Below are positions 47,848 through 56,862 of a stretch of DNA of 64,000 bases, in pieces (position 1 is the first letter of the stretch; each line of letters opens with the position of its first letter). Source of the DNA: Streptomyces hydrogenans (GTDB taxonomy: Bacteria; Actinomycetota; Actinomycetes; Streptomycetales; Streptomycetaceae); assembly GCF_014656075.1 (NCBI RefSeq), contig NZ_BNBS01000036.1:1-64000 (forward strand), given 5' to 3'. The notes below the pieces were generated by a model. It did not search any database. It was not told the DNA's origin and saw only the letters and a program-made list of their open reading frames with translations. The position numbers were made by a program, and so were the translations under genes.

Positions 47848-49595
47848 AGCGCCTCCTCCACCTGTTCGACCGTGAGCCAGGGCTCGGGTGCCAGGATCTT
47901 GGCGACCTGCGGGGCGAAGGCCGGGGACGAGACGACGACCTCGGCCGTCGGGCCGTCCGCGACCACCTCGCCGCCCGCGACGATCACCACCCGGTCCACC
48001 AGCTCCGCCGCGAGCTCCACGTCGTGCGTGGCCAGCACGATCGCGTGCCCCGCCGTCGCGAGCGCCCGCAGCCGGGCGACCAGCCGGGCCTTCGCCGCGT
48101 AGTCGAGGCCGCGGGTCGGCTCGTCCAGGAGCACCAGCGGCGGCGCGGCCGTCAGGACCACGGCCAGCGCGAGCGCCAGCCGCTGCCCCTCGGACAGGTC
48201 CCGGGGGTGGGTCGCGTCGGTCACTCCGGGTACGAGCTCCGTCACCAGCGCCCGGCAGGTCCCCGGAGGGGCGCCCGCGTCCGCGTCGGCGGCGGCGCAC
48301 TCCTCGACGACGGTCTCCGCGTACAGCAGGTCCCTCGGCTCCTGCGGCACCAGGCCGACCCGGCGGATCAGGTCGCGGGGGTCGGTGGCGTGCGGGACCA
48401 GCCCCGAGACCCGGACGGTCCCGGAGGTGGGGGCGATCATGCCGACGAGCGTCGAGAGCAGGGTGGACTTGCCCGCGCCGTTGCGGCCCATCAGCGCGAC
48501 GACCTCGCCGGGGGCGACCCGGAGGTCGACCCGCCGCAGTGCCTCGACGCGGCCGCGGCGGACGGCGAGCCGGTCGACGTCGACGAGTGGGGCGTCGGTC
48601 TCGGGGGCGGGGGCGGGCGCGGGTGCGCGGCGCCGGCGGAAGAGGGACTTCGCCGCACGGGAAGCAGGGGCTCCGCCCCCGGACCGGCGCGCCTCGGACG
48701 CCGGCGGGGCGGAGACCGGCCCGTCCGGCGTGTGAGGACCGGGGGCCGGGGCGGGGCGGACGGGGCGGGGGAGGGGCGCCGCGGGGTGCTGCCCGGTGAG
48801 CCGCGCCCTCAGCTCCCCGGCCCTGCGCCGGGCGTCCCGCACCGTCAGGGGCAGCGGGTCCCACCCCGCGAGCCGGCCGAGCGCGACCACCGGCGGGTGG
48901 ACGGGGGCGACGGCCATGATCTCCGCCGGGGTGCCGAGGACGGCCTCCGGCAGCAGCAGCACCCGGTCCGCGTACTGCACGACCCGCTCCAGGCGGTGCT
49001 CGGCCATGAGGACGGTCGTGCCGAGGTCGTGGACGAGCCGCTGGAGCACGGCGAGGACGTCCTCGGCGGCCGACGGGTCGAGCGCGGACGTCGGCTCGTC
49101 GAGGACGAGGACCTTGGGGTGGGTGGTCAGGACGGAGCCGATCGCCACCCGCTGCTGCTGCCCGCCGGAGAGCGTCGCGATCGGCCGGTCGCGCAGCTCG
49201 GCGAGGCCCAGCAGGTCGAGGGTCTCCTCGACGCGCCGGCGCATCACCGCAGGGGCGAGGCCGAGGGACTCCATGCCGTAGGCGAGCTCGTCCTCGACGG
49301 TGTCGGTGACGAAGTGGGCGAGCGGGTCCTGGCCGACCGTGCCGACCAGGTCGGCCAGCTCGCGCGGATGGTGGGTGCGGGTGTCCCGGCCGTCCACGGT
49401 GACCCGCCCCGACAGCGTCCCGCCCGTGAAGTGCGGCACGAGCCCGGAGACCGCGCCGAGCAGCGTCGACTTCCCGACCCCCGAAGGCCCGACGAGCAGC
49501 ACCAGCTCGCCCTCCGGCACGGTCAGGTCGACCCCCCGCAGGGTGGGCCCGGCGGCGTCCTCGTACGTCACCGAGACGTTCTCGAAGCGGATCAC
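47838..49595 (-). CDS. ECF transporter ATPase with two fused ABC domains
   Basis: A 585-residue protein joining two ABC ATPases. Domain 1: Walker A GPSGVGKST near residue 36, Q-loop VGQDP, signature LSGGQQQR, Walker B VLVLDEPTSALD. Domain 2 from about 320: Walker A GRNGAGKST, signature LSEGQRLAL and Walker B LVLLDEPTRGLD. A Pro/Ala linker (about 255-315) joins them. It is the energising unit of the ECF importer with the S and T components on either side. GTG 49595 has GAGGAG upstream. Confidence 0.95.
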   Translation of the reverse strand: MIRFENVSVTYEDAAGPTLRGVDLTVPEGELVLLVGPSGVGKSTLLGAVSGLVPHFTGGTLSGRVTVDGRDTRTHHPRELADLVGTVGQDPLAHFVTDTVEDELAYGMESLGLAPAVMRRRVEETLDLLGLAELRDRPIATLSGGQQQRVAIGSVLTTHPKVLVLDEPTSALDPSAAEDVLAVLQRLVHDLGTTVLMAEHRLERVVQYADRVLLLPEAVLGTPAEIMAVAPVHPPVVALGRLAGWDPLPLTVRDARRRAGELRARLTGQHPAAPLPRPVRPAPAPGPHTPDGPVSAPPASEARRSGGGAPASRAAKSLFRRRRAPAPAPAPETDAPLVDVDRLAVRRGRVEALRRVDLRVAPGEVVALMGRNGAGKSTLLSTLVGMIAPTSGTVRVSGLVPHATDPRDLIRRVGLVPQEPRDLLYAETVVEECAAADADAGAPPGTCRALVTELVPGVTDATHPRDLSEGQRLALALAVVLTAAPPLVLLDEPTRGLDYAAKARLVARLRALATAGHAIVLATHDVELAAELVDRVVIVAGGEVVADGPTAEVVVSSPAFAPQVAKILAPEPWLTVEQVEEALCR

Positions 49596-49769
49596 GCGGA
49601 CGGCTCCTCACGGGCGGGCGGTGCGGGTGCGACGGGGGTCGACGGACCGGGCGGGGCCGGCCGGGCCGGGTGCGGGGCGGTCTCCGGGCGGGCGGTCGGC
49701 GGGGCGGTCCGGGGGCGGGCGGCCCGTGGGGTCGGTGCCGGGCGGATCACGCGGACGGCTCCTCACGGG
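49587..49769. repeat. 28-bp direct repeat duplicating the EcfT 3' end
   Basis: The sequence at 49587-49614 recurs exactly at 49742-49769, 155 bases away. Each copy encodes, on the minus strand, REEPSA followed by a GTGA stop/start overlap. The copy at 49742 ends the T-component gene; the other precedes the ATPase GTG. The interval is proline-codon-rich and looks like a tandem duplication that separated two genes once overlapping by GTGA. Confidence 0.8.
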
Positions 49770-51024
49770 TGGGCGACGCGGGCGGTACGGGGGCGACGAA
49801 GGCGGGGAGCAGGCCGGGCAGGACCGACAGGGCCGGCCACAGCGGCAGCTCGGGCGCGATGAGCGGGACGACACCGGGGTGCAGGGCGTCGAAGGAGTGG
49901 GCGTTCGCCCGGATCATGAGGAGGGCGACCGCGACGCCGGAGGCGGCGACCAGCCAGGAGCGGGGGCCGAAGCGGTCGGGGCGGTAGCGGGTGCGGACGC
50001 TGCGCCGGCCGCCGAGCCGCAGGCCCACGACCGCCGCGAGGAGCCCGGCGCCGAGCAGCGGCAGCCCGTATCCGGCGCCCTCCGCGGCGAGCAGCCCGTA
50101 CGAACCGGCGCAGACGCCCAGCAGGCCGCCGAGCGTGAGGACGTCGGTGGTGCGGCGGACGGCCGTCGGGACGTGGGCGGTGCGGCCGTAGCCGCGCGCG
50201 TCCATCGACGCGGCGACGGCGACCGAGCGCTCCAGGGCCCCCTCCAGGACCGGCAGCCCGATCTGGAGGACCGCCCGCACCCCGCCCGTGGGCCGGCCGC
50301 GCAGCCGCCGGGCGGTCCGGAGCCGGACGACGTCCGCGACCAGGTTCGGCGCGAAGGTCATCGCCACGACCACGGCGACCCCGGCCTCGTACAGCGCCCC
50401 GGGCAGCGATTTCAGCAGCCGCGCCGGGTTGGCGAGGGCGTTCGCCGCGCCCACGCAGATCAGCAGCGCGGCCAGCTTGAGCCCGTCGTAGAGGGCGAAG
50501 ACCAGTTGTTCGGCGGTGACCCGGCCGCCGATCCGGATGCCCTGCGCCCAGCCCGGCAGGGGCAGCTCGGGCAGGGTGAACAGCTCGTGCGAGCCCGGCA
50601 CGGGGGAGCCGAGGACCACCGAGAAGGCGATCCGCAGCCCGACGACGAACAGACCGAGCTTGACGAAGGCGCCGTACGAGCGGGCCCAGGGCGCGTCGGT
50701 CCGGCGCGCCGCCACCACGTACCCGGCGACGCCGACGATCAGTCCCAGCAGCAGCGGGTTGGTGGTCCGGGAGGCGGCGACGGCGAGCCCGAGGGCCCAG
50801 AGCCACCAGGCCCCCGGGTGCAGCGCGTTCCCCCGGTCGGCCACGGGGGCCAGGAGGCGGGCCCGCAGGCCCACGGCCCGTCCGGCCGGACCGGAACGGG
50901 GGAGGGCGGGGCCGGTCCCGGAGCCGGGTTCGACGGCGGCCCGGCGGAGCGCCGCTCGTGCGGCGTGCCGGGGTCCGGTCGGGGCGGCGGTGGCGTCCGC
51001 CGGGGTCTCGCTCGCCCGGGTCAT
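49747..51024 (-). CDS. ECF transporter T component
   Basis: A 425-residue membrane protein. After a long cytoplasmic N-terminus, hydrophobic helices begin near residue 70 (WWLWALGLAVAASRTTNPLL). The EcfT coupling region with alanine-arginine-glycine motif is SMDARGYGRTAHVPT near 290. It connects the S component to the ATPase. The ATG at 51024 overlaps the SCO2322-type gene (ATGA). The C-terminus ends in the repeat described at 49742. Confidence 0.92.
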   Translation of the reverse strand: MTRASETPADATAAPTGPRHAARAALRRAAVEPGSGTGPALPRSGPAGRAVGLRARLLAPVADRGNALHPGAWWLWALGLAVAASRTTNPLLLGLIVGVAGYVVAARRTDAPWARSYGAFVKLGLFVVGLRIAFSVVLGSPVPGSHELFTLPELPLPGWAQGIRIGGRVTAEQLVFALYDGLKLAALLICVGAANALANPARLLKSLPGALYEAGVAVVVAMTFAPNLVADVVRLRTARRLRGRPTGGVRAVLQIGLPVLEGALERSVAVAASMDARGYGRTAHVPTAVRRTTDVLTLGGLLGVCAGSYGLLAAEGAGYGLPLLGAGLLAAVVGLRLGGRRSVRTRYRPDRFGPRSWLVAASGVAVALLMIRANAHSFDALHPGVVPLIAPELPLWPALSVLPGLLPAFVAPVPPASPTREEPSA

Positions 51025-51692
51025 GCGCGGCGGCGGGACTTCCAGACGGCCGCGGCGCCGAGGGCGAGGACGGCTCCGCCGCCGACGAGGAGTCCGAGCG
51101 ACGGACCGCCGCCGTCCTCCTCGGCCGCCTTCGGGGCGGCGGTGGCGGCGGTGGCGGTGACGTCGGGTGCGTCGGCGACCGCCTCGCCGCAGCCCTGCTT
51201 CGGGTAGCCGGCGATGCCGCAGAGCATGGCGGAGCTGTCGTAGCGCAGCGGCGTGGCGACGGCGGCGAGGGCGTCCGCGCCGGTGCCGTTCTCGGCGACG
51301 CGGGCGCAGCCCGTCGTCGGCGCGGTCTTCGGCGGGGTCTCGCCGGCGGGGGCGTCCTTCGGGGTGCCGAAGTCGACGACGACCGCGATCCGCTTGGTGC
51401 CGGCCGTCTTCCCGACGTCCGCGCAGATCGCGGCGAAGTCGGGCGCGGCGGTCGGCCGGGTGGCGTCGGCGGAGTCCTCGCTGAGCGCGAAGCGGAAGCC
51501 GATGGCGTCGCCGTCGGCGGGCCGGGCGGTGGCCGGGCCCTGGGTGGCGTACGCCCACTTCCCGGCGTCGGACTCCCAGAACGACCAGTAGCGGTAGCCC
51601 GCCGCGTGGGCGGGGGCGGCCGCGCCGAGGGCGAGCAGCAGCCCGGCGGCGCCGGTGGCGAGCGCCCCGGCGGCGGTGCTCCGGCGGGTCAC
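51021..51692 (-). CDS. SCO2322-family surface protein, DUF4430-like
   Basis: A 223-residue protein. A signal peptide ends near APAHAAG, and a C-terminal helix (GPSLGLLVGGGAVLALGAAA) with KSRRRA anchors it. The exported domain begins YRYWSFWESDAGKWAYATQG, then PADGDAIGFRF, a pattern like DUF4430, the beta domain of transcobalamin. Four cysteines could form disulfides. GTG 51692 overlaps the upstream toroid gene as GTGA. Probable partner of that protein in capturing cobalamin for the ECF importer. Confidence 0.82.
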   Translation of the reverse strand: MTRRSTAAGALATGAAGLLLALGAAAPAHAAGYRYWSFWESDAGKWAYATQGPATARPADGDAIGFRFALSEDSADATRPTAAPDFAAICADVGKTAGTKRIAVVVDFGTPKDAPAGETPPKTAPTTGCARVAENGTGADALAAVATPLRYDSSAMLCGIAGYPKQGCGEAVADAPDVTATAATAAPKAAEEDGGGPSLGLLVGGGAVLALGAAAVWKSRRRA

Positions 51693-52945
51693 TTCTTGCG
51701 GCCGCTCAGGAGGAAGCCGATGCCGACGCCGGCGACCATGCCGATGCCGATGATCCACCAGACGTCGAAGCCGAGGAAGGACTCGTCCTCGTCCTCGGTG
51801 GAGGCGGCGGAGGTGTCGGGGGTCTTCGGGGCCGGGCCGGTCGCGTTCAGCGCCTCGACCAGGTCGACCTTGCCGAACTCGCGGGGGTCGGCCTCCATCG
51901 CGCGGGCGGCGAGGATCAGCTGGGCGTAGGCGGCGGGGCCGGACTCCTTCGCCCAGGGGGCGGCGTTCTGCTCCAGCCACTGGAGCGCGGGCTCGGCGAG
52001 GCGGGCGGTGCCGGCGGCGGCGAGGGCGACGACGGCGTCGGCGGTGTTGCCGAAGTCCGGCTTCGGCTCGGTCTCGGTGGCGCCGGGCAGCGGCGGGGTG
52101 GTCAGGTGGCCGGTCTGCACGAGCGCCTTGGCCAGGTAGGAGGCGCCGTTGAGGGCGGCCCGCTCGACGGTCGGCTCGGACAGGTCGACGCAGGTCGGGG
52201 CCTGCGGCGGGGTGGCCTTCACGGCCGTGATGCCCTTGCCGAGCCCGGCGAGGGTGGCGGCGGCGGTCGCGTCGGCGTTGGCGAGCAGCGCGCCGGCCTT
52301 GTCGGGCTGGTAGGCGAAGGCGCCAGGACCCTCGTCGTCGGCGCAGGGCAGCGCGAGCGCGAGCAGCGCGTCGTAGGGGGTGTGGCCCTCGGTCGAGGTG
52401 TACGAGCCGGGCTTGACGCCCGAGGCGGCGAGCGCGCTGACGACGATGGAGGTGGAGTTGGCGTCGCTGGGGCCGCCGGGGGTGTAGCTCCAGCCGCCGT
52501 CCTTGTTCTGCACGCCGCGCAGCCAGCCGTAGCCGGACTTCACCGCGGTGTCGATCTTCGTGGGGTCGGCGGCCTCGCGGCGGACCGCGCCGAGCGCCTG
52601 GAGGGCGACGGCGGTGGCGTTGGAGTCCCGCATCGTCGTGGCGTCGCAGGGCTTGGTGGCGTCCGGCCGGTAGGAGGCGAAGGAGCCGTCGGCGCACTGC
52701 TGGCCGAGCAGCCAGTCCACGGCCTGGTCGGCGGGCTGGTAGCCGGTGGCGCGCTGGGCGAGGAAGGCGAGCGACTGGCGCCAGACGCCGTCGTACGTCG
52801 GGTCGCTCTTGCCGTACAGACCGGGCGGGAGCGCGGCGGCGGAGGCGCTCGGAGCGGGCGCGGCGGAGGCCGTGCCGGTCGCGGCGGTGCTGAGCACGGC
52901 TGCCGCTGCGGTGAGCGCGGCGGCGGCGCGACGGACGCTGATCAT
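51689..52945 (-). CDS. Secreted alpha/alpha-toroid protein (squalene-cyclase repeat), membrane-anchored
   Basis: A 418-residue protein. A signal peptide (about 1-30) precedes prenyltransferase/squalene-oxidase repeats: AVDWLLGQQCADGSFASY, YGWLRGVQNKDGGWSY, and SIVVSALAASG helices. The C-terminus has a transmembrane helix (WWIIGIGMVAGVGIGFLL) and GRKK. The fold is the same alpha6/alpha6 barrel as the alpha domain of intrinsic factor and transcobalamin. It is the first gene after a cobalamin riboswitch and overlaps the beta-like gene, suggesting a surface cobalamin receptor. ATG 52945 starts a clear signal peptide. Confidence 0.88.
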   Translation of the reverse strand: MISVRRAAAALTAAAAVLSTAATGTASAAPAPSASAAALPPGLYGKSDPTYDGVWRQSLAFLAQRATGYQPADQAVDWLLGQQCADGSFASYRPDATKPCDATTMRDSNATAVALQALGAVRREAADPTKIDTAVKSGYGWLRGVQNKDGGWSYTPGGPSDANSTSIVVSALAASGVKPGSYTSTEGHTPYDALLALALPCADDEGPGAFAYQPDKAGALLANADATAAATLAGLGKGITAVKATPPQAPTCVDLSEPTVERAALNGASYLAKALVQTGHLTTPPLPGATETEPKPDFGNTADAVVALAAAGTARLAEPALQWLEQNAAPWAKESGPAAYAQLILAARAMEADPREFGKVDLVEALNATGPAPKTPDTSAASTEDEDESFLGFDVWWIIGIGMVAGVGIGFLLSGRKK

Positions 52946-53035
52946 GGTTGCCTCTCGTGCGGGCACCGGACACCGGTGCCCCGCGTGGGGCCCGCGTCCG
53001 GCGCCGTATTCCTCGACGGTGCCGGCGCTCACGTC

Positions 53036-53155
53036 CCGGGGCAGGGCGTTCCGGCTCACCACGCCTCTGGGAAGGCCGGCTCACGGTTGCGGGTCAGCGC
53101 CGGATTCGCACCGGCTTTCCCCTGCTCGGGCATGAAGACGACCGGGCCACTGTAC
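53036..53155 (-). promoter_or_regulatory. Cobalamin riboswitch
   Basis: On the minus strand, GCCGGTGCGAATCCGGCG then CTGACCCGCAACC (53085-53119) is the B12-box consensus, followed by GAGCCGGAACGCCCTGCC (53040-53057), another conserved element. It lies about 90 bases upstream of the toroid gene and would shut off the ECF operon when cobalamin is plentiful. The 5' limit near 53155 is estimated. Nothing is assigned in 53160-53353. Confidence 0.92.
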
Positions 53156-53353
53156 CGGCCCCCGGGGCCCGTGTTCCGGGGGTGCGAGCCGCGTCACACC
53201 GCCGTGTGCGCGGCCGGTCGCGGTCCGTCACGCGGCGGCGTGGGGGAGCCCGGCCGGGCCCGTGGCTCCGCCGCGCACGAGGCGGGGCAGGCGCCCTCGC
53301 GCTGCCGCGTACGAGGCGGATCCGCGGCCCCCGCACCGCCGCGGTGGCACCCC

Positions 53354-54391
53354 TCACACCGCCACGTACGTCACCGGCTCCGTCCCCGTCACGGCCTCCG
53401 CGCGGCCCAGTTTCACCAGGCGGCGGATGTGGGCCTCGGCCTCGCTGACGGCGATGTTCCGGGAGCCGTAGGGGATGCGGTCCCAGGGGCGGTTCCACTC
53501 CATCCGCTCGGCGAGCTGCCAGGGGGTGAGGGGGGTGGTGAGGAGGGCGAGCAGGCCGGTGAGCCGGTCCTCGTGGTGGTCGAGGAGTTCGCGGACCCGG
53601 CCGGCGGCGTCGGGGAAGGCGTGCTGGTGGGCGGGGAGCACCTCGGCGACGCCGAGCCGGCCGATCCGCTCCAGGGAGTCGAGGTAGTCGCCGAGGGGGT
53701 CGGTGACGGTGGCGTCGTCGGGGTCCTCGTAGAGGCCGATGTGCGGGGAGATCCCCGGCAGCAGGTGGTCGCCGGAGAAGAGCCGGCCGTGGCCGGGGAG
53801 CCCGGCGGGGTGCTGCTCCTCCAGGTGGAGGCAGACGTGGCCGGGGGTGTGGCCGGGGGTCCAGACGGCGCGGAGCCGGCGGCCGGCGAGGTCGAGGAGC
53901 TCGCCGGGCACGATCTCGCGGTCGGGGAGGGCGGCGCCGAGCCCGGGCAGGGTCCGCATCCGGCCGCCGGAGCGGGCGGCGCGCAGCGGCGCGAGGTGTT
54001 CCTCGGGGGCGCCGGCGGCGGCGAGCTTGCGGGCGAGGTAGTCGAGCCAGGTGCCGGGGTCGGACTCGCGGGTGCGGCGGACGACGGCGGTGTCGGCGGC
54101 GTGCATGGCGATCCAGGCGCCGGACTCCTCCCGGACCCGGCCGGACAGGCCGTGGTGGTCGGGGTGGTGGTGGGTGATGACGACGCCGTGGACGTCCCCG
54201 ACCCCGAGCCCCAGCGCGCCGAGCCCGTCGTTCAGTTCGCTCCAGGAGGCGGGGTCGTCCCAGCCGGTGTCGACGAGGACCGGGCCCCGGTCGGTGTCGA
54301 GGACGTGCACCAGGGTGTGGCCCAGCGGGTTGTCCGGGATGGGCACCCGCAGCGACCAGACGCCGCCGCCGTGCTCGGTCACCTGCGTCAT
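53354..54391 (-). CDS. MBL-fold metallo-hydrolase
   Basis: A 345-residue metallo-beta-lactamase-fold hydrolase. The metal motif ITHHHPDHHG (residues about 80-89), then WTPGHTPGHVC, FSGDH and LPAHQHAF give the complete set of ligands. The C-terminal winged-helix-like part (LAERMEWNRPWDRI ... EAEAHIRRLVKLGRAE) is common in this subfamily. GGAGGACGCTC precedes ATG 54391. It is divergent from the aldehyde dehydrogenase across a TAGAAC palindrome, so probably coregulated. Confidence 0.93.
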   Translation of the reverse strand: MTQVTEHGGGVWSLRVPIPDNPLGHTLVHVLDTDRGPVLVDTGWDDPASWSELNDGLGALGLGVGDVHGVVITHHHPDHHGLSGRVREESGAWIAMHAADTAVVRRTRESDPGTWLDYLARKLAAAGAPEEHLAPLRAARSGGRMRTLPGLGAALPDREIVPGELLDLAGRRLRAVWTPGHTPGHVCLHLEEQHPAGLPGHGRLFSGDHLLPGISPHIGLYEDPDDATVTDPLGDYLDSLERIGRLGVAEVLPAHQHAFPDAAGRVRELLDHHEDRLTGLLALLTTPLTPWQLAERMEWNRPWDRIPYGSRNIAVSEAEAHIRRLVKLGRAEAVTGTEPVTYVAV

Positions 54392-54447
54392 GAGCGTCCT
54401 CCTGGGACTCATCTCTCCGTGTCGGTACGACCATTGCCGACCATATC

Positions 54448-54468
54448 TAGAACTGATATCAGTTCTGA
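54448..54468. promoter_or_regulatory. TAGAAC palindrome between MBL and ALDH genes
   Basis: AGAACTGATATCAGTTCT (54449-54466) is a perfect 18-bp palindrome in the 110-base divergent promoter region. Its TAGAAC half-site is shared with sites at 44164, 44337 and 57679, suggesting the same TetR regulator, though the half-site spacing here is wider. Confidence 0.7.
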
Positions 54469-54501
54469 TACACCGTCAGATACCCCCGGGAGGCGACCGG
54501 C

Positions 54502-55962
54502 ATGAGCGAGCTCGTGGAGCACGGACAGCTGTTCATCGGCGGGGCGTTGACCGATCCCCTCGGCGACGCCTCCATCGAGGTGATCTCGCCGCACACCGAG
54601 GAGGTCATCGGCCGCGTCCCGCACGCCTCCCGCGCCGACGTCGACCGGGCCGTCGAGGCCGCCCGGCGGGCCTTCGACGAGGGGCCCTGGCCGCGGATGA
54701 GCCTGGAGGAGCGGATCGAGGTCGTCTCCCGCATCAAGGACGCCATCGCCGTCCGGCACGAGGAGCTGGCCCGCTCGATCAGCTCCCAGAACGGCTCGCC
54801 CTACTCCTGGTCCGTCCTCGCGCAGGCGCTCGGCGCGATGATGGTGTGGGACTCGGCGATCACCGTCGCCCGCGACTTCGTCTTCGAGGAGCGGCGCGGC
54901 GGGGTGCTCGGCCCGCTGCTGGTGCGCCGCGAGCCGGTCGGCGTGGTCGCGGCGGTCGTGCCGTGGAACGTGCCGCAGTTCACCGCCGCCGCCAAGCTGG
55001 GCCCGGCGCTGCTCGCCGGCTGCACGGCGATCCTCAAGCCCTCGCCGGAGTCGCCGCTCGACTCGTACCTGCTCGGCGAGATCGCCGCCGAGGCGGGGCT
55101 GCCCGAGGGCGTGCTGTCGATCCTGCCGGCCGACCGGGAGGTCAGCGAGTACCTGGTGGGGCACCCCGGCGTCGACAAGGTCTCCTTCACCGGCTCGGTC
55201 GCCGCGGGCAGGCGCGTGATGGAGGTCGCCTCGCGCAACCTCACCCGCGTCACCCTCGAACTGGGCGGCAAGTCGGCGGCGGTGATCCTGCCGGACGCCG
55301 ACGTGGCCACCGCCGTCGCCGGGATCGTCCCGGCCGCGTGGATGAACAACGGGCAGGCGTGCGTGGCCCAGACCCGGATCCTCGCCCCGCGCTCCCGCTA
55401 CGAGGAGATCGCCGAGGCGCTGGCCGCCGCGGCCTCCGCGCTGGTCGTCGGCGACCCGCTCGACCCCGCCACCCAGGTCGGCCCGCTCGTCGCCCGCCGC
55501 CAGCAGCAGCGCTCGCTCGACTACATCGGCATCGGCCAGCAGGAGGGCGCGAAGGTCCTCGCGGGCGGCGGGCGTCCGGCCGGGCTCGACCGCGGCTGGT
55601 ACGTCGAGCCGACCCTCTTCGGCGACGTCGACAACGCGATGCGGATCGCCCGCGAGGAGATCTTCGGCCCGGTCATCTGCCTCCTGCCGTACGGGGACGA
55701 GGCCGAGGCCCTGCGGGTCGCCAACGACTCCGAGTACGGCCTCAGCGGCAGCGTCTGGACCGGCGACGTCGAGCACGGCCTCGACTTCGCCCGGCAGGTC
55801 CGTACCGGCACCTTCAACGTCAACACCTTCAGCCTCGACATGCTCGGCCCCTTCGGCGGCTACAAGAACTCCGGCGTGGGCCGGGAGTTCGGCCCCGAGG
55901 GCCTCTCCGAGTACCTGGAGCACAAGATGATCCACCTCCCGGCCGGCTACGGGGACCACTGA
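54502..55962 (+). CDS. NAD(P)-dependent aldehyde dehydrogenase
   Basis: A 486-residue aldehyde dehydrogenase. The catalytic glutamate is in VTLELGGKSAAV near residue 253, the cysteine in NNGQACVAQTR near 287, and cofactor-binding FTGSVAAGRRV near 230. GGGAGGCGACC precedes ATG 54502. It overlaps the ferredoxin gene by TGATG. In the context of a CYP125-like P450 and KstR-like regulator, oxidation of a steroid side-chain aldehyde is plausible. Confidence 0.95.
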   Translation: MSELVEHGQLFIGGALTDPLGDASIEVISPHTEEVIGRVPHASRADVDRAVEAARRAFDEGPWPRMSLEERIEVVSRIKDAIAVRHEELARSISSQNGSPYSWSVLAQALGAMMVWDSAITVARDFVFEERRGGVLGPLLVRREPVGVVAAVVPWNVPQFTAAAKLGPALLAGCTAILKPSPESPLDSYLLGEIAAEAGLPEGVLSILPADREVSEYLVGHPGVDKVSFTGSVAAGRRVMEVASRNLTRVTLELGGKSAAVILPDADVATAVAGIVPAAWMNNGQACVAQTRILAPRSRYEEIAEALAAAASALVVGDPLDPATQVGPLVARRQQQRSLDYIGIGQQEGAKVLAGGGRPAGLDRGWYVEPTLFGDVDNAMRIAREEIFGPVICLLPYGDEAEALRVANDSEYGLSGSVWTGDVEHGLDFARQVRTGTFNVNTFSLDMLGPFGGYKNSGVGREFGPEGLSEYLEHKMIHLPAGYGDH

Positions 55963-56195
55963 TGGGCGACCGCTGGCACGTGGAGGTCGACCGGGCCGTC
56001 TGCATCGGCTCCGGGATGTGCGTCAACCACGCCCCGGACGGCTTCCGCCTCGACACCGCCCGCCAGTCCCACCCGGTCCACCCGGAGACGGACGCCGGCG
56101 AACGGGTCCTCGCGGCGGCGGAGGGCTGCCCCGTGGAGGCCATCCTCATCACCCTCGCGGACGGCGGCGAGCCGGTCTACCCACCGGAGGACTGA
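55962..56195 (+). CDS. Ferredoxin (3Fe-4S/4Fe-4S type)
   Basis: A 77-residue ferredoxin. Cluster ligands lie in CIGSGMC near residues 14-20 and CPVEAI near 56; the absence of the fourth cysteine in the first motif (C-x5-C) is typical of P450-linked 3Fe-4S ferredoxins. Its ATG overlaps the dehydrogenase stop. It is the likely electron donor to the P450 at 42853. Confidence 0.93.
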   Translation: MGDRWHVEVDRAVCIGSGMCVNHAPDGFRLDTARQSHPVHPETDAGERVLAAAEGCPVEAILITLADGGEPVYPPED

Positions 56196-56269
56196 CCCCA
56201 CCGCCGCCCGTGGCACACTCCTCCCCTGATCACGGGGCGAACGGCCCCGTGACCTGGGAGGGGAAGCGC

Positions 56270-56851
56270 GTGCAGGGGAAGGGACGGGCCGTTTCGGCGG
56301 CCCTCGCGGTGATGCTCCCGCTCGCCGCCGGGTGCGGCGGCGGGGCCGAGGAGCCCGCCGGAGCCGGCCGGGAGGCCGTGCGGGACGAGATCCGGGCGGT
56401 CGTCGCCGGGGCGGGGATGCCGGAGTCGAAGCTGCCGGGGCCGGGGGACGAGAGCGGCACGGCGACACCGGCGGACGAGCGGGAGCGGGTCGCGGTGCGG
56501 GCCGCCGCCTGCTCCGCCGGGTGGCAGTACATCGGGCCCTTCGTGGACGGCTCGCGCGGGAAGTACGAGAAGGCCCTGACGGGGCTGGCCGGCAAGGGCT
56601 GGAAGCAGTCCGGGAAGCGGTTCGAGCAGCCGGTCGGCGAGAAGGGCGACGGCACCGCGGTGCAGGTCGTGCTCAAGAAGGAGGGCTGGACCCTGTACGC
56701 CCGGCACAACCCCTCGCGCGCGCTGGGGGCGGACATCCTCTCCTTCACCGCCACGGAGGACACGTGCATGAAGCAGTTCACCGAGCAGGAGATCGACCTG
56801 CTGTCGGGCTCCTGGGACGACGAGGAGTCCGACGAGGGCTCCGGTCCCTGA
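56270..56851 (+). CDS. Hypothetical lipoprotein
   Basis: A 193-residue putative lipoprotein starting at GTG 56270 (MQGKGRAVSAALAVML) with lipobox LAAGC near residue 22 and GGAGGGG upstream. The mature region (VRAAACSAGWQYIGPFVDGS ... GKYEKALTGLAGKGW) has two cysteines and alternating strands and helices. Convergent with the TetR gene. No function known. Confidence 0.75.
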   Translation: MQGKGRAVSAALAVMLPLAAGCGGGAEEPAGAGREAVRDEIRAVVAGAGMPESKLPGPGDESGTATPADERERVAVRAAACSAGWQYIGPFVDGSRGKYEKALTGLAGKGWKQSGKRFEQPVGEKGDGTAVQVVLKKEGWTLYARHNPSRALGADILSFTATEDTCMKQFTEQEIDLLSGSWDDEESDEGSGP

Positions 56852-56862
56852 CCGGCGGCGGC

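Noticed and set aside
52106..54505. 799-codon plus-strand frame across the toroid gene, riboswitch and MBL gene
   Set aside because: It passes through a conserved riboswitch and two well-supported minus-strand genes.
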